Assembly: GCA_014529385.2 (NCBI GenBank) | Contig: CM043958.1 | Span: forward strand, 143,614,734-143,678,733 | Length of the DNA: 64,000 nt | Direction: 5' to 3' | Source of the DNA: Adiantum capillus-veneris | Lineage: Eukaryota > Streptophyta > Polypodiopsida > Polypodiales > Pteridaceae | Part shown: one piece after another, positions 24,192 to 37,093 of the stretch | Numbering within the stretch: the first letter of the stretch is position 1 | Layout of the letters: every line of letters begins with the position of its first letter | The notes under the pieces: generated by a model | Databases searched by the model: none | Told to the model about the DNA's origin: nothing | The model's input: only the letters and a program-made list of their open reading frames with translations | Made by a program: the position numbers and the translations under genes

Positions 24192-24800
24192 TCAACAAAA
24201 CTGTTCATTCTCTACTAATGGGAAAATGTACATAGAAGCAAGCATTCTTTCAATCTTTTTGGTCCCATACTTCTTACACAACTCCTCAGGCCTTAGAGCC
24301 TTCTTCCAATTTTTGGTATTATTCGTCTTGATATGAATTCCTCTATTCGAGCTTTGAATAGTCAAGGTCTGTTTTGCATAATTATGAATAGCACCAGTAG
24401 CTCTAAGGCAAAGTCTTCCTAACAGCATCTCATAGGCCCCTTCTTGCACATCAAATACCACAAAACTAGTCTCAAACTTATCCTTTCCCACTGTGATTTT
24501 CATATTTTCAATCATCCCAGTAGCTTAGACTACTCAATGATCAACCATTCTAACTCTGAATGGGGCTAGCTTCATCTCAATTATCCCCAGCTTGTGCCTT
24601 AGATGATCGTTGAGGATATTTACTCCACCTCCCCCATCCAAAGTTACCCCAGACAATGGTTCCCATTATTTCCAAAGCTTGTAATCTATTTGGATCATTG
24701 GAACCTCATCGTCCCAAATAGCTGCCAAGTCCACTACTCTAGCTTTAGTCTTAGATTTCCTCTTCTGTCCGATAAATTTTGCGGCCTCTGACAATGTACA
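24192..24800 (-). pseudogene. Gypsy protease remnant
   Basis: Minus-strand frames include a DGGGGVNIL-like loop (about 24625-24650), which replaces the usual D-T/S-G, and downstream YEMLLGRLCLRATGAIHNYA, the hydrophobic-Gly motif of retropepsins. Stops near 24530 and elsewhere break the frame. Confidence 0.65.
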
Positions 24801-25379
24801 TCTACTATCATCCAGTTCTATTTTCAACTTCCGAATGTGTTCATAGACCTTCACATAGATCTCATCTTTTTCATTGCCAGAGCGCTGCTATCTAAACCAA
24901 AAGATTTCTCCTCTTGAGTCCCATTTCCTCTTGTCGGGTTGCTAGATGGCTCTATGATGAATCCTTGGATGATCCTTCGTATAGATTTGGCCAAGGATCT
25001 TTTGACTAATTGCCTTGTCTCATTTATCATACTTTCCACTATAACAATAATGGACTCATCAAGGCCAGATGATACCTTCTCCTTTTGAGATTCTAAAGAT
25101 TAGAGTGGTAGCTTCTGTATTGTGTGGGATTTAGAACATTCCAATTGTTGGCAGCTTCTGATAGATTTTCAATAATCTTTTCTAGTAAGCTCCCTTTGCT
25201 CCTGCCATTTGTTCACTACCTTTTCTTTTTCCTTAGCCTTCCACACCGCTCTTTGATGTTCCCACTTTTTGGCCTCAATAGTTTCCTTATTCTCTTCATC
25301 TGGAATTTCTTCAATAACCACACCCTTGATTTTGGTAACCACCTTGGCTGGTACTGGCTCTGGTGGATTTTGGTTAGAT

Positions 25380-26432
25380 GCTTCTAGTATTGAACCCTTT
25401 GGGCACTAGGCAACAAATTGGCCATACTTGTCACAAACATAGAAATTTAGGTTTCATTTTTCATAATTCCCTGTCCTCTGTCCCTACTAGTACCTCCTTG
25501 ATATATCCCTCTGCCAGCACTTGTGCTTGTACTAGCCTCATTATCCTTGGACCCACTGGTCCCATGTGCCTTGGATGCTTCAGGGTTGGTTAGCATGGTC
25601 ATCAGTAAGTCTTTACCTTTCTTGAAGTGGTGAATTCTTATTCTACATTTATTCCAAACACGACCAAAGGTTGTACAATAAGTGCATTAGAACATTAATT
25701 ATACATATGGTCCTTTGATCTACACTTGGAAGACCAGATCTCTGTCTTCTTGACTAAGGGCTTTGTCCTCACAATTTCAACTATGTGTCTGGACATCTTT
25801 TCTATCTTTTTGGTCCAGGATTCCTTCTTATTTTACCCTTATCATTTGACTCACTGTAAGATGAACTAGATTTGAAATCAGAACTGGAACTTTCTTCAGT
25901 GGAGGATTCACTTTCCTTGGACATTTTCTTCTTATGCCCTTTCTCCTTCTTTGCATGTTGCTCCAGTTTTAGGGCTCTTTGCACCAAATCATTGAACTTC
26001 TTCATTGGTACTGGAACCTCTTGTTCTCGTAACTTCTTACTTTTGAACCCGTCTAAAAACTAGGCTCTCATCATTTTTCCAAAGAAGGTTCCTGTAATTG
26101 TCTGGTCAATTCCTTGATTTTCTCAACATAGCTTCTGACCAATAACTTCCCTTGCTTAATCTTGTCCAGTTCACACAAGATGTCTTCATCACCCCTGTTA
26201 TATCTAAATAATCTAGCTTAAAGGCCTTAATAAGCTTGTTGTATGATTTGAGTCGGCAAGCTGGGTAATGGTAGTACCATTTTTGAGCTGCATCCTTTAA
26301 AGTATGTGGAAAATATTCTCCCCATTCATGTTCATCAATATCTTTCAACTCTGCATATTGTTCAAAGGCTTGGATGTGTACATCATAATCAACTCGTTTT
26401 CCACCTTTGAATACTGGGAAAGAAATTTTCAA
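25380..26432 (-). pseudogene. Gypsy gag remnant
   Basis: Starts near MKISFPVFKGGKRVDYDVHI and continues with FPHTLKDAAQKWYYHYP, the signature of the retrotransposon gag domain. A Ser/Glu-rich linker follows (25802-26005) and a degenerate zinc knuckle (FYVCDKYGQFVA then CP) near 25390-25440. Multiple frameshifts. Confidence 0.75.
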
Positions 26433-26999
26433 ATTGTTGGAATATGATTGGCTCTGGTTTTATGTACTGGTTTGCCATCTCTAGGTTTCTTCTTACTGTA
26501 ATGGTCAGTGTCCATATTTCAATCATCTGTTTGTTTTTGGCAATATGTCCTCTTTCTTGGTTGATCTTTGTGGTGATCTTTCTTTTTCCACTCTCAGTCT
26601 CCTCAGTATTTTTATGGCTCTTATGAGATCCATGGGAACGGTTCTTCTTTCAGCTTGCTCAGCCTGTTTTCATTGGGAATGAGTAGAGTGCTGAGAATCC
26701 CTTGGTTCTTCAAATGTGCCTGATCCTAACCCCACATAAGTCGCATTTCTAGGTTGCTAGTCTTTTTTAGAGCCTTGCTCTGATTCTTTTGGAACTGGAC
26801 TGACACAAATAGGTTCCTCCATGAATCTAGTAACTAAACCTTTGATCTCTTCTAGGTGGCATGTCTCATATCTATTCACTCTAACACCATTGAGAGATTT
26901 TGTCTCTCTAGAGAAACTATAGCCCAAGCCACAATGATTGACAAAATGTAATGAGATGGATGTGTTCATGCAGCTATTCCAGGTTGGTGGTTAGACACT

Positions 27000-27394
27000 T
27001 AGTTGATATCAGACTTAAGACTTCATACCAGACTTCAAAGTAATGAAAAACAAAATTGGAACTAGAAATGAAACAACACTAGAAACAATAACTAGAACTA
27101 GAATTGCATTACTCAAAAGGAGAACATAGTACAATAGGAAGCACCACTAAAAGATCTTTATCTTAATGAGATTACAAAGTACATCAACCAATGGCTCAAA
27201 CTACAATTACAAGGCTTGGGGTTAGATCTAGATTACAGAATATTGGGGTTACAAGAGATCTAGAGATTTATAGATTGAGAGGCTCTAGTTTGAGATCTCA
27301 AAATGAAATAGTGGGTCCTATTTATAGTCCATCGGACTGGTGTTTGACTGATTGTGTATTGTCAATTATCGTGGTAACTCTCTAGTTACTACTT
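27000..27394 (-). other. Probable LTR/leader region of the minus-strand gypsy element
   Basis: Non-coding DNA upstream of the minus-strand gag. It contains a TATA-type box on the minus strand (CTATAAATAG near 27330) and short internal repeats of the form AGATCTAGA. LTR boundaries cannot be fixed because no partner LTR is visible. Confidence 0.35.
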
Positions 27395-28600
27395 TTGGAA
27401 GCCTTTGGTGCGATTACCCATCAATTGCCTGCTAAGGATTGTTTCCACCTTCTACAAGGGGTATCAACAACCAAATCCCTTCAAGCTATTGTGAACAGAA
27501 TGGATCATTTTGAAGGGAAAGACGTCACAAAGTATCTTTGTGTCTATTTACAAGAGACGGAGTTACAATGTGTACCAAAGGCGGACATGATTCACAGTTT
27601 TGAGCTTGCTATGGTCCATGGGATTAGAGACCATGTAAGGGGGATAGAGGAGGGGCATGGAAGAGATTTGGAGAAATTCAAATTATCCCTAATGGAGGAA
27701 TAATTCATGGAGGACTCTGAAAGGTTTTGTATTCTTGTCTTCAAGAAGTAGCTCTAACTTTGGTTGGAATTTAGGATCTGCAGCTTGAAGAAAAATTCAG
27801 CCTTTTTGCTATCCAAAGTAACCCGTTCTGTACCTGATAGTTGAGCATAGCGTCACTCAAACTTTCTCAACAATTCAACGAAGGAGTTTGAGTGATGCTA
27901 TGCTCAACTATTAGGTACAGAACAAGGTACTTTGGATAGCAAAAAGATTGAATTGTTTCTTCAAGTTGCAGCCTGCAGATCCTAAACTCCAAACAAAGTT
28001 AGAGCTACTTTTTGAAGACAAGAATGCAGAACAGGGTTTAAGGCCAAGTGGAAAGAGGTTGAGGATGCGGTGTCATTGCTTGTTAAGAGGAAACACCGCA
28101 GCTAGACAAGATGGTGGTGAATGGTCTACGTCTACCTCTACAATGCCAGAGATTCTAACAAAGCCTGCAATTGTGAGTCCAAAAGGTAAAAAATTATATG
28201 CTTGATGAGCTTGTTAAGGGCATGCAAGAAATGAAGTTAAAGATGACGGAGAGGCTTGAAGAGAAAGGGCAACCTGCTGGACAAAGGGATTTGTACATAG
28301 ATGCATATGGTGTGATAGTGCAAACCACGGTAGAAGGGATTGTGATAGATTCAATGATTCTTTGAAAAGAGATCTTATGTTTTTTTAAGGACGGGAAGAT
28401 CCATTAGTGAGTGATAGGCATGCCATTAGGAACTAAATTTGAAAGAGGAGATGTGAAAAAGTTAATGGAGGATATGGAAACCAATCATGCCATCTCTGCA
28501 GTGGAGGCTAGTATCTATGGGACAAAGATAGAGTTAATTCCAAAGAAAGGTTCAAATCCTACTATGGATGTGTTTGAGGAGGTCGATAGCTTCTAGTTGT
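27395..28600 (+). pseudogene. Gag-like remnant
   Basis: Frames 27395-27703, 27948-28205 and 28411-28596 encode hydrophilic segments (for example ITHQLPAKDCFHLLQGV and KLQPADPKLQTKLELLFEDK) that precede the protease. Assignment as gag comes from position; I see no diagnostic gag motif or zinc knuckle. Confidence 0.45.
27731..28028. repeat. Large inverted duplication (hairpin)
   Basis: Left arm 27731-27862 and right arm 27886-28028 are reverse complements with roughly 10% differences and a few small gaps, separated by a loop of about 23 nt. Example pair: GCTATCCAAAGTA in the left arm and TACTTTGGATAGC in the right. Confidence 0.88.
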
Positions 28601-29016
28601 ACGTAGTGGCATCAATTGAAATTGGGAAGGTAGCTAAACATGTATTACTTAAAGCTGGTGATTGCATATAACATACAACAGGTTGAGATGATAATGTGGA
28701 CTCTTTATCAGTGCCTGCCTATCTTGAAAAATGCCATAACAATGATAAAATTGTGTGGAAGAAAATCATAGACATGAGAATGGGATGTAGGTCCCTCTTC
28801 TTCAAAGAGGGTTACAAGATCTACAGGAAGGAAGGATCCAAAACCGTCTTGTGAGGCTTCACCACAAGTGCCTCCTTCTCCTAAGGTTACTATGGGGGAA
28901 GCATCTATAAGAAAGAAGAAAGAGCAAGGAAAGGCAAATGCAAAAGGCCCTGCATACAGATTACAATCTAACATTGAAGATGCCACAAACTTAAAGCAGG
29001 TATTGGAGGAAGGATT

Positions 29017-29658
29017 TTGAATAGTAAAGTTGAGTTTACCATTCTTTGCATAGCTAAGCACAATTTTCATAAGGAGAATATAGATATCATAAAACAAAAG
29101 AGGCAAACTCTCAATGAGTTTATTCCTCCACAATCTCAGGGTGAAATAGAGTTCTTGAAGGCACAAGGGATACATGTAATAAAGAGTGAATGTGATGACA
29201 GTGTGGTAGGATGCTATCAGTCGTCTGGAAGATATATGCATGCTAGATTTGTGGATGATGATGATGAAGATGAAGCCTCTCATAAAAGACACTACTCTAA
29301 AAGTCATCGGGCAAGAGCTACAATGGAAACTTTGGTCAAGGTGGGTGACCTCAAGGAGCCATATGTTGCATTGATAGATCATGGCTCCAAAATCAATCTT
29401 ATATCCAAGTGCCTTTACATGAAGGAAAAGTGGCCGATAGACACACATCATGGTTGGATGATAAGAGTGGCAAGCAACTCATCAGATTTGTATGGGGATT
29501 GTTCAAATGTGAAAATTACCATTGATAATGTCAAAGATGAGAAAAATTTCTTTGTGCAGGAGATGTCCACCTATCCTCTTATCCTTGGGCGTACATACAT
29601 CAAAATCGTCTGCATGGAAACAAAGGACTTGAATGATGGTTTTGCTTATCTAGGATAA
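29017..29658 (+). pseudogene. Gypsy protease remnant
   Basis: 213-residue open frame. VALIDHGSKINLIS is a retropepsin loop in which the usual D-x-G reads D-H-G. YPLILGRTYIK is the C-terminal hydrophobic-Gly motif. An acidic stretch DDDDEDEASH precedes the domain. The Leu/Phe-rich minus-strand ORF across it is a shadow. Confidence 0.75.
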
Positions 29659-30403
29659 AGAGCATAGATGGGAAGCGAGTTGTGCAGTTCTTGATTGTGT
29701 GGGAATCATGAGAGGACCACATTAATCTTTGTGAGTATCCTCTACCAAATGCAAACAAAGAGTTCAAAGACTACATGGATCCAAGGGGTTTTGGCCATGT
29801 ACCATTTTAAAGTTGGATTACAATGGTACAAGAAGAAAAAGGTTCTTGCTTGACCCAAAGCAAGAAGAAGCTTTTGTACAAGATTTCAGGGGATAATAAA
29901 GCATGGGCCAGGATGCTTTATAAAGCTCAAGGATACGAAAAGAAGTGTACAACGATATGTAGATAATGTATCTAGAAGGAAAATGGTTTCATAGAGGATA
30001 TTGAATTCATTTCACGTTTCTTTGAACATTTTCTCATGTAGATACTATGTTTGAGCTTGAGGCTATAATGCATTCTAGCATGCAAGATGGATTTGTGGGA
30101 TTATGCTCTGTGGAAATGTATGAAGTGACTAAGGATTTTGAATATCAGAAAGATTTCAATTGCAATGAAGATACAGAAGTGTGAGTGGAGACAAAGTACA
30201 AAATAGTGGTGGCAAAGAGAGTGAGACCATTGGCCTTACCTTTACCATCAAATTGTAGGAAAAAGTTAGAACAAGCTTCAAATCTCAGGGATCCAAAAAG
30301 AGCTGGACACAATTTCACAATGGAGTCTTAAAAAGAGATAAAGGTTGGGTGTGAGGATTTTTTAACAAAAGAAGAGAAGCGTTTTAAAGAAACAGAAACA
30401 CTT

Positions 30404-31061
30404 TCAAGAAATGGTAAGACTTTTGCTTTTCAGCCACATGAGATAGGGTGTGTTGATTCTAGTATTGTTGCACCTATGGTGATCTTCACTATTCCTCATG
30501 TACCTTGGAATCAACGTCCAATACCAGTTCCAAAAGAACATTTTCCAAAACAAATAGAGCTTCTCAATGAGAAGATTAACACGGCCATTTTGGAGCCTTC
30601 TTGCACACCATATACAAACAATTGGTCCATTGTGCCTAAGAAGAATGGAGATTTGTGTTTCATACAAGACATACAGCTTCTTGTAAGCAAGGTTAACATT
30701 AGGAATGTATGTATATGACCAATAGTGAATGAATTTACTGAGGCATTTGTAAAAAATTAGGAGAATGGAACTTCGCGTTTCATACAAGGCATGCAACCTA
30801 TAAACAAGGTTACCATTAGGAATGTGGGTACAAGACCAATTGTGGATGAATTTATAGAGGCATTTGCAGGAAGGTCAATTTACTTAATGGGAGATCTTTA
30901 TTTAAAGTATGATTAATTTCAGCTAGATCTTCAAAGTAGAGATCTAACAACTATTAAAGCACCTTGGGGAATGGTAAGGATGCGTACCTTACCTCAAGGA
31001 GCAGCAAATTCAATTGCACATATGATGAATGGGATGAGCAAGGTTCTACATGACTTTATAT
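30404..31061 (+). pseudogene. Reverse transcriptase remnant, 5' part
   Basis: Shows IPHVPWNQRPIPVPKEHFPK, NWSIVPKKNGD, GDLYLKYD and LPQGAANSIAHMMNGM, the finger and palm blocks of gypsy RT. Stops at about 30718, 30758 and 30915. The YxDD region would follow; the sequence resumes at 36661 as FLDDVPIKGC. Confidence 0.8.
30643..30875 (+). repeat. Tandem partial duplication within RT
   Basis: Two adjacent units of roughly 115 bp: CATACAAGACATACAG…AACATTAGGAATGT, then CATACAAGGCATGCAA…ACCATTAGGAATGT. Both encode the same RT block (…KVNIRNV and …KVTIRNV), so one is redundant. Confidence 0.75.
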
Positions 31062-31772
31062 TGTTGTTAAATGAACTGTAAAGGCTAGGAACTATAGATG
31101 GACTGGAATTGATAAAATCCATCAGGAATGGACAACTCTGATGTGTCATATGATGGGTTACATTAAGCATCGTGAAGGAGTTGTACGGTTAATTTATGTG
31201 GAAGAGATCGAGAAGTGGATATCCTTGATGCGTCACATCATGGGTGACGGGAGCATAAAAAAGGGAATATTCCATTGGTCTAGCAAGAAATCCAAATTGG
31301 AAAAAGAAATACGCGTAAAGATGCAAGCACAAGAATAAAGATGGATTTTGAGATGTTTTTTCTAAAAAGCGGAATATCTTTAAGCGTTTTTTGGAAACGT
31401 AGATGATTTTTTGTTAGGAATGTGCTTGCATTATATTTGTGCTTGAAAGCTACATCTCGGGACACATAGAAAGTGTCAGCATTGGTTTTTAGCTCACTGA
31501 GATTTACTAAGTTTTTAACAGGTTCACATCATTTTAAAAATTGATCGATCACCCAATTATTGAGTGGACAACAAAATAATTAAATATAGCAAGTATCTGC
31601 AAAAAAAGCAGTGTTGACTAAAATTTTGCGTGCAATTTTCCTCTGTGTGTGTGTGTGTGGCCATGCCAAATCTGTCGCATCTCTCCCTCTTCTCTAACGT
31701 AACCTCTATTGCTATTGTTGCTAGCATCGTACCAGTTATTCCAGCCAGTCTCAAGTGCCTATAAGTTTAACT

Positions 31773-31774
<2 letters not shown>

Positions 31775-31844
<70 letters not shown>
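31775..31844 (+). repeat. (CT)n microsatellite
   Basis: CT run of about 70 bp, left boundary of the LTR-specific segment. Confidence 0.97.
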
Positions 31845-31848
<4 letters not shown>

Positions 31849-32504
31849 GTCTCTCTTAATTGGACTAATAACATTGAAAATAGTGGAATTAGGGTAACTT
31901 AAGTGAGCATTTCTATAAGAAAATTCATCATGAGCATAAGAAAAGTACTTGATTGGTGATAGCAAAATAACCATATTACCTAGTTCGCTTGGCATGACCA
32001 ATACTTGTAAAAGAGAGAGAGAATTAGAGAAATTGACAACCGGATTTACTAGGAGCCGGTCCCCCCTCCAAAAGGCTTTTGTATTATAGATTCTCCCATG
32101 AAGAGAGACTTGGTACAATACATGCTTTGTGTTCCTTGAGACCTTGTTGGTGCAATGAATATGGTAAGCTTCATGCACCAAGATTATGCCCGTAACTACC
32201 TGGCAAAAACATTAACTTGTTCCCGGCCTCAATCCCAAGACAAACACCTTCAAAGGTGGAGGGATCTAACAAGGAGTGAGGGAAGGGAAGAGGAAGAATA
32301 AGTAGCATACGGTAATGGAGATGAAGAAGATGGAAAGCATTGCTTTGAAGCATAGATCTTGGTTGGATTTTCATTACATAGCCAAGAGGTGTTGGTGTAG
32401 GCTCTCAACTTCTCAAGCTTGGAGAAGGAGATGAAGCTCTTGCTCAACACAATGGGAGAGTGTGTGATTATTCACAAAAATGAGTCCCCTCCTTGCCTAG
32501 ATTG

Positions 32505-32505
<1 letters not shown>

Positions 32506-32572
<67 letters not shown>
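32506..32572 (+). repeat. (CT)n microsatellite
   Basis: CT run of about 66 bp inside the extra LTR segment. Confidence 0.97.
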
Positions 32573-32573
<1 letters not shown>

Positions 32574-32950
32574 GTCATGCGTGATCCCTATTGGCCCTTG
32601 CTAAGCTTGGCCAATCACATACCATGGTCATTTCAAGCAATAGGGGTAGCATTTGGACAAGTGTCCTCCTTTCCCCTTTGAGAGAGAGGACTTGAATAAT
32701 GCTTGGATAACTAGTGAATTAAACTAATCTCTCATTGGACCTCTCTCAAGCCATCCAATAGGCTTAGGCACACTATGCGGGCAACCTTGCTAGGGGCTTG
32801 ACATGTGTCCTATATGCCTCTTGTGGAAAGGTCTTGCCTTGAGTGTGTGTGTGTGTGCGTGCGCGCACTCTCTCTCATGCCCTTGCCTTTAGGGCTCACC
32901 CCCTCCTTTGTAGGGATCATGGTTGACATGCACACCAAAAACACCTTGGA

Positions 32951-33070
32951 ATTCAAGCATGATAAGCACCTCAAGCACCTTGGCCTTCAAGCATGATAAG
33001 CACCTCAAGCACCTTGGCCTTCAAGAAGGACAAGCACCTTAGTCAGGTGAAGCACGACAAGCACCTCAAG
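32951..33070 (+). repeat. 34-bp tandem repeat
   Basis: Units built on TTCAAGCATGATAAGCACC followed by TCAAGCACCTTGGCC, with starts at 32952 and 32986 and further degenerate copies to about 33070. Non-coding. Confidence 0.85.
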
Positions 33071-33365
33071 CACATGCTAGCTTACCCTAAGGTCTAAGGA
33101 CTTTTAACACTAATCTTTGGAGTTCTTTAATGAAGCTAATCCTAAGGTCTTTTAAGCTCCATTATTTACACATTGTTCTTCAGTAGACCATCTCCTTTTG
33201 AGCCCTTGTCAAGATGTATCCATCTCTCATTTTGGCCCCGTGCTGAGCTAGATCTAACAACACATATCTATGTTCTAGCTCTTGTCTCCCTTTTACCTTC
33301 CCATATTAAATGATCAGCTTAACATGAGAAAACCATTGGGGTAAAGCTAGATATTAGATTTTATG

Positions 33366-33367
<2 letters not shown>

Positions 33368-33451
<84 letters not shown>
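33368..33451 (+). repeat. (CT)n microsatellite
   Basis: CT run of about 84 bp, right boundary of the LTR-specific segment. Confidence 0.97.
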
Positions 33452-33456
<5 letters not shown>

Positions 33457-33967
33457 TACCAACGCTAGCAGCAAGGAGCACCTTCGCCAAAAATTTGCAA
33501 GTGATCGTGTGAAGCCAACGTCGAAGGTCACTTTTTGCCACTTGGAGCAATAGGTACCAACTCTGAATATTCTCTACGAGTTGTTTTGTGTTTGTGCTTT
33601 TGCAGGTACTCCATCATGGAGAAGGAGCAGGAGGGCCCTCGCCTTGTGCTCAAGGATTTTGGAAACACAATCAAGAACGATCTGCGTAGTTTCACACTCC
33701 ATGTGCAGAAGGAATTGAGAGTTTGCCTCTCAAGATTTCTCCCAGATGAATAAATTAAACATCCAGTCTGAGATTTAGAATGGAGGAGTTATTCTAGTTC
33801 TTGTGCTTGTAATATGATTCTCCCTAGTAAAAATTCTCTTTGAGAGGGAGGGACCAACCCATCTTTTGATCCCCAATACGATGGACATCTTCTCCCTTGT
33901 CTCTTTTGGTTGAAAATTTATTTATTTGTCAGCTTGTTGATTATTCGTGCATGCTCCCATTTTTTAC

Positions 33968-35274
33968 CGTGATATTAGAGCTTGAATTCATCTCTTTCTT
34001 TGTAAATAAAGACAAGCACGAGAAGGAACAACAAGAACCATGACAAGCCACAGAAGAACTGTTGAAGACGAACTTTACCTAGTATGAGTTAAACTTGTAA
34101 AATTGCAGCAGCTTTTGAAGCTGGCAGCTATCCAAAAGGTTTTGGAAGGAATTAAGAACCCGCAAGGAACATATGTTGATGGGCATCAAGAAAATCCTAT
34201 CAATGGTAACAACCTACACAAGGAAAATGCAAAAGAAAGTGCCGAAGTGCATGAGATATCTTTGGATTGGAACAAACAACCTTCCAAGATCAAGGGCCCA
34301 GAAAAAGAACTCTTTTTGCTGAATGAAAGCAAGGATGTATCTATCTCTTCTCCATCATACTCTTGTGATTATATTACTACATCTACTTCTCATACAGTAT
34401 CCAAACCTTCTTCAAACAAGAAAACTTCTTCTATTTCCCTACGTAATACAAAAGAGAAGCCCAAGTTCGAGAAGGATAACTAGAAGTGTCATCGCAAAAT
34501 GGGGGTTTTTATATCTGGTGATAAGGATGTCAAGTTTGGAATTTATAGAGAACAGAGAGAAATATCTGAGGCACTATCTTTTATTAGACAGTTTGAAGTT
34601 GCTTTTGCCAATAGAAATTTTACCAAAAAATCCAAGTTGTGTCATGTTGGGAATAGGGATGTATCTCAACGATACCGCAAGCGATTGGTGGTTAGCCAAG
34701 ATTTTGGAAAGTACACAAGCCAGAGTGTGGACTCACTTCAAATCTGAATTTTATGAACAATTCCTTTAGCCCAACTTTGAGAAGGGCATCTGGAAGGAAT
34801 GGGCTGGATTGCCTAGAAGAAACATGAGAAAGTCACAGCCTATATTGACAAGTATTTGTTGGTTCTTGTGAAAGATACACCTTTCATGAAGATCTCCGAC
34901 AAGGAAAAGATACAAAAGTTTGAAGCCAGCCTCCAACCAAAGCTTCGAAAGAGTGTGAAGGTGTATTCTCATAATACCCTTCAGAGGATGATAGAGTCAT
35001 CAATCATTGATAAGAACCTACACTCTAATTACATAAGAGATACTCTAATCAAAGAAGACCATCCATCATCAGGATCGGACACTTGAGTCTAAAAAGATTA
35101 CACTTTGGATGCTCAAGAGATAATCAAACAGAAATTAGCATCTCATCCTGAGATTCTAGAAGAATATGTATAAGCACTACAATTAATGACAACTGTTTAG
35201 AAGCCAGAGGGTTGTTACTAAATGGACTTTGTTTTTTAATGGTAATTTCTATATATTGAAATTAGGATATTTAA
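33968..35274 (+). pseudogene. Interior of the gag-only element: gag remnant
   Basis: After the TGATATTAGAGC primer-like site, frames from 34103 to 35086 encode a gypsy gag in pieces. DTASDWWLAKILESTQ and VWTHFKSEFYEQFL form the conserved gag core, and FEASLQPKLRKSVKVYSHNT the C-terminal part. At least two frameshifts and several stops. No zinc knuckle and no pol domain between gag and the 3' LTR. Confidence 0.75.
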
Positions 35275-35836
35275 ATGTCTACACTTGAACTGTAAATGCT
35301 AGGAACTGTAGACCTAATGGACGTGATAAAAGCCATCAAGAACGGGCAACTTTGGTGTGTCATATTATGGAGTGACATAAAGCATCGCAAAGAAGTTGTA
35401 TCGTTAGTTTGGTGGGAGAGAACATAAGTGGATATTCTTGATGTGTCACATGATGGAATACTCCATTGGTCTAGCAGGAAATCCAAATTGGAAAAAGAAC
35501 TATGTGAAAAACATAGGCAGAAGAAAGAAGATGGATTTTGAATAGCTTTTTTTAAAGAGTGGAATATATTTAAGTGTTTTTTGGGAAAATCAGATGCTTT
35601 TCTGCAAGGAATCTATTTTTGCATTACATCCGTGCCTCAAAATTGCATCCAAGTACACCCAGGAAGTGTCGTATAGCATCGATTTTAGTTCACTAAGTTT
35701 AACTGAGTTTTTAACATGTTCACATCATTTTAAAAATTGATTGGCCATTTAATAAGTGGGTAGCCAAATAATTAACTAAAGCAAGGATCTACAAAAAGAC
35801 CAGTGCTACCAACATGGGCTGAAATTTAGCGTGCAA

Positions 35837-35838
<2 letters not shown>

Positions 35839-35904
<66 letters not shown>
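35839..35904 (+). repeat. (TG)n microsatellite
   Basis: TG run of about 66 bp in the 3' LTR. Confidence 0.97.
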
Positions 35905-35905
<1 letters not shown>

Positions 35906-36030
35906 CACACCAAATGTTTATCCAACTCTCCCTCTCCTCTAGCGCTATCTTTACTACTATAGTTGTCGACACCACAATGGCTATTTCTATCGGTCTTAGG
36001 TGCCTATAAATTCCGCCAGCTCTCTCTCTC

Positions 36031-36139
<109 letters not shown>

Positions 36140-36656
36140 GTCTCCCAATTCTACCAGCACTAATAGCACGGAGCACCTCCTCTGAGAATCTGCAAGTGGT
36201 CATGTAAACCCAGCATGCGAAAGGTTGCTTTTTCCCACTTTACTCGGTAGATATTGATGTGTGAATACGCTCTATGAGTTTTTGTTTTGTATTTGTGCTT
36301 TTATAGGCACTCTATAACAGAGAAGGAACAAGAGGGACCTTGGCCTACGCTCAGGGATTTTGAAAACAAAATCAAGAATGGCCTACAGAGTTTCACAATC
36401 TGCACGTAGATGGAATTGAGAGTTTGACTCTAAAAATTTCCCGGTGCCCATCGAGTCTGAGGTTTAGAATGGAGATGTTACTCTAGTTCTTGTGCTTGTA
36501 AAATAATTCTTCCTTATAAAGATTCTCTTTAAGGAGGAGGGGAACATCCCATATTTTGGTCCCCAATACTATGTCAATCTTCTCCCTCGTCTCTTTTGGT
36601 TGAAAGTTTATTTATGTTAGCTTTTTGATTATGCGTGCGTGCTCCCATTTGTGACA

Positions 36657-37093
36657 CGTATTTCAAATCACAATGCCATTTCTTGATGATGTGCCTATCA
36701 AAGGATGTGAAGACAAAGGAAAAGATGAGGCTATGGATTTGAGGGTGTACCGTAAGTTTGTTGCAAACCATATCCAAGACTGTGAGAAGATTTTGCCAAG
36801 GTTGGAAGAAGTTAATTTTACCCTATTAAAACAAAAGTATGTATTTGGAGTTAATGAAGTGTTGATTGTGTGGCATATGTGTGGTCCTTACGGTGTTCAA
36901 AAAAGATGGATGCAATAAAAAACATGAATGCAACATGTATTGTCATTGAAGTTCAAAAATTTGTTGGTGATTGCATCTTCTATCTTAATTGGATACCACA
37001 TTATGCACATGTAGCAGATCCTCTTTATAGCTTGTTGAGAAAGAATCAGAAGTTACAATGGGAAGAAGAGCACACAAAAAACATAGCTTTGTA
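36657..37093 (+). pseudogene. Reverse transcriptase remnant, 3' part
   Basis: Continues the RT cut at 31061: MPFLDDVPIKGCEDKGKDEA carries the catalytic DD in a gypsy context (xxDD followed by VPIKG). HIQDCEKILPRLEEVNFTLL and HMCGPYG follow. The connection domain (WIPHYAHVADPLYSLLRKNQ) is in a shifted frame at 36975-37060. Confidence 0.8.

Larger units (their letters stand above)
17758..27390 (-). mobile_element. Decayed Ty3/gypsy retrotransposon, minus strand
   Basis: Reading the minus strand from about 26432 downwards gives gag, protease, a scrap of the RT connection domain, RNase H, integrase and a long post-integrase ORF remnant: the gypsy gene order. All parts carry frameshifts and stops. 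The catalytic core of RT is missing, and 23101-24010 is occupied by unrelated DNA. A TTAA-flanked element interrupts the RT/RNase H region. The 5' LTR probably lies at about 27000-27390. No clean 3' LTR was found. Confidence 0.75.
27395..31061 (+). mobile_element. Decayed Ty3/gypsy retrotransposon, plus strand, 5' part
   Basis: Plus-strand gag-like, protease and RT remnants in gypsy order. The RT sequence is cut at about 31061 by a gag-only LTR element and resumes at 36657. Numerous stops and frameshifts. The region includes an inverted duplication (27731-28028) and a tandem duplication inside RT (30643-30875). Confidence 0.78.
31062..33967 (+). repeat. 5' LTR of the gag-only element, expanded
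   Basis: Aligns with the right LTR at both ends, but carries about 1.5 kb (about 31845-33367) that the right LTR lacks. That extra segment is bounded on both sides by CT microsatellites. It is either an insertion here or a deletion between CT tracts in the other LTR. Confidence 0.65.

Noticed and set aside
28708-29451. 247-residue minus-strand ORF with hydrophobic stretches
   Set aside because: It lies opposite the gypsy protease; its Leu/Phe content comes from the complement of Lys/Glu codons.
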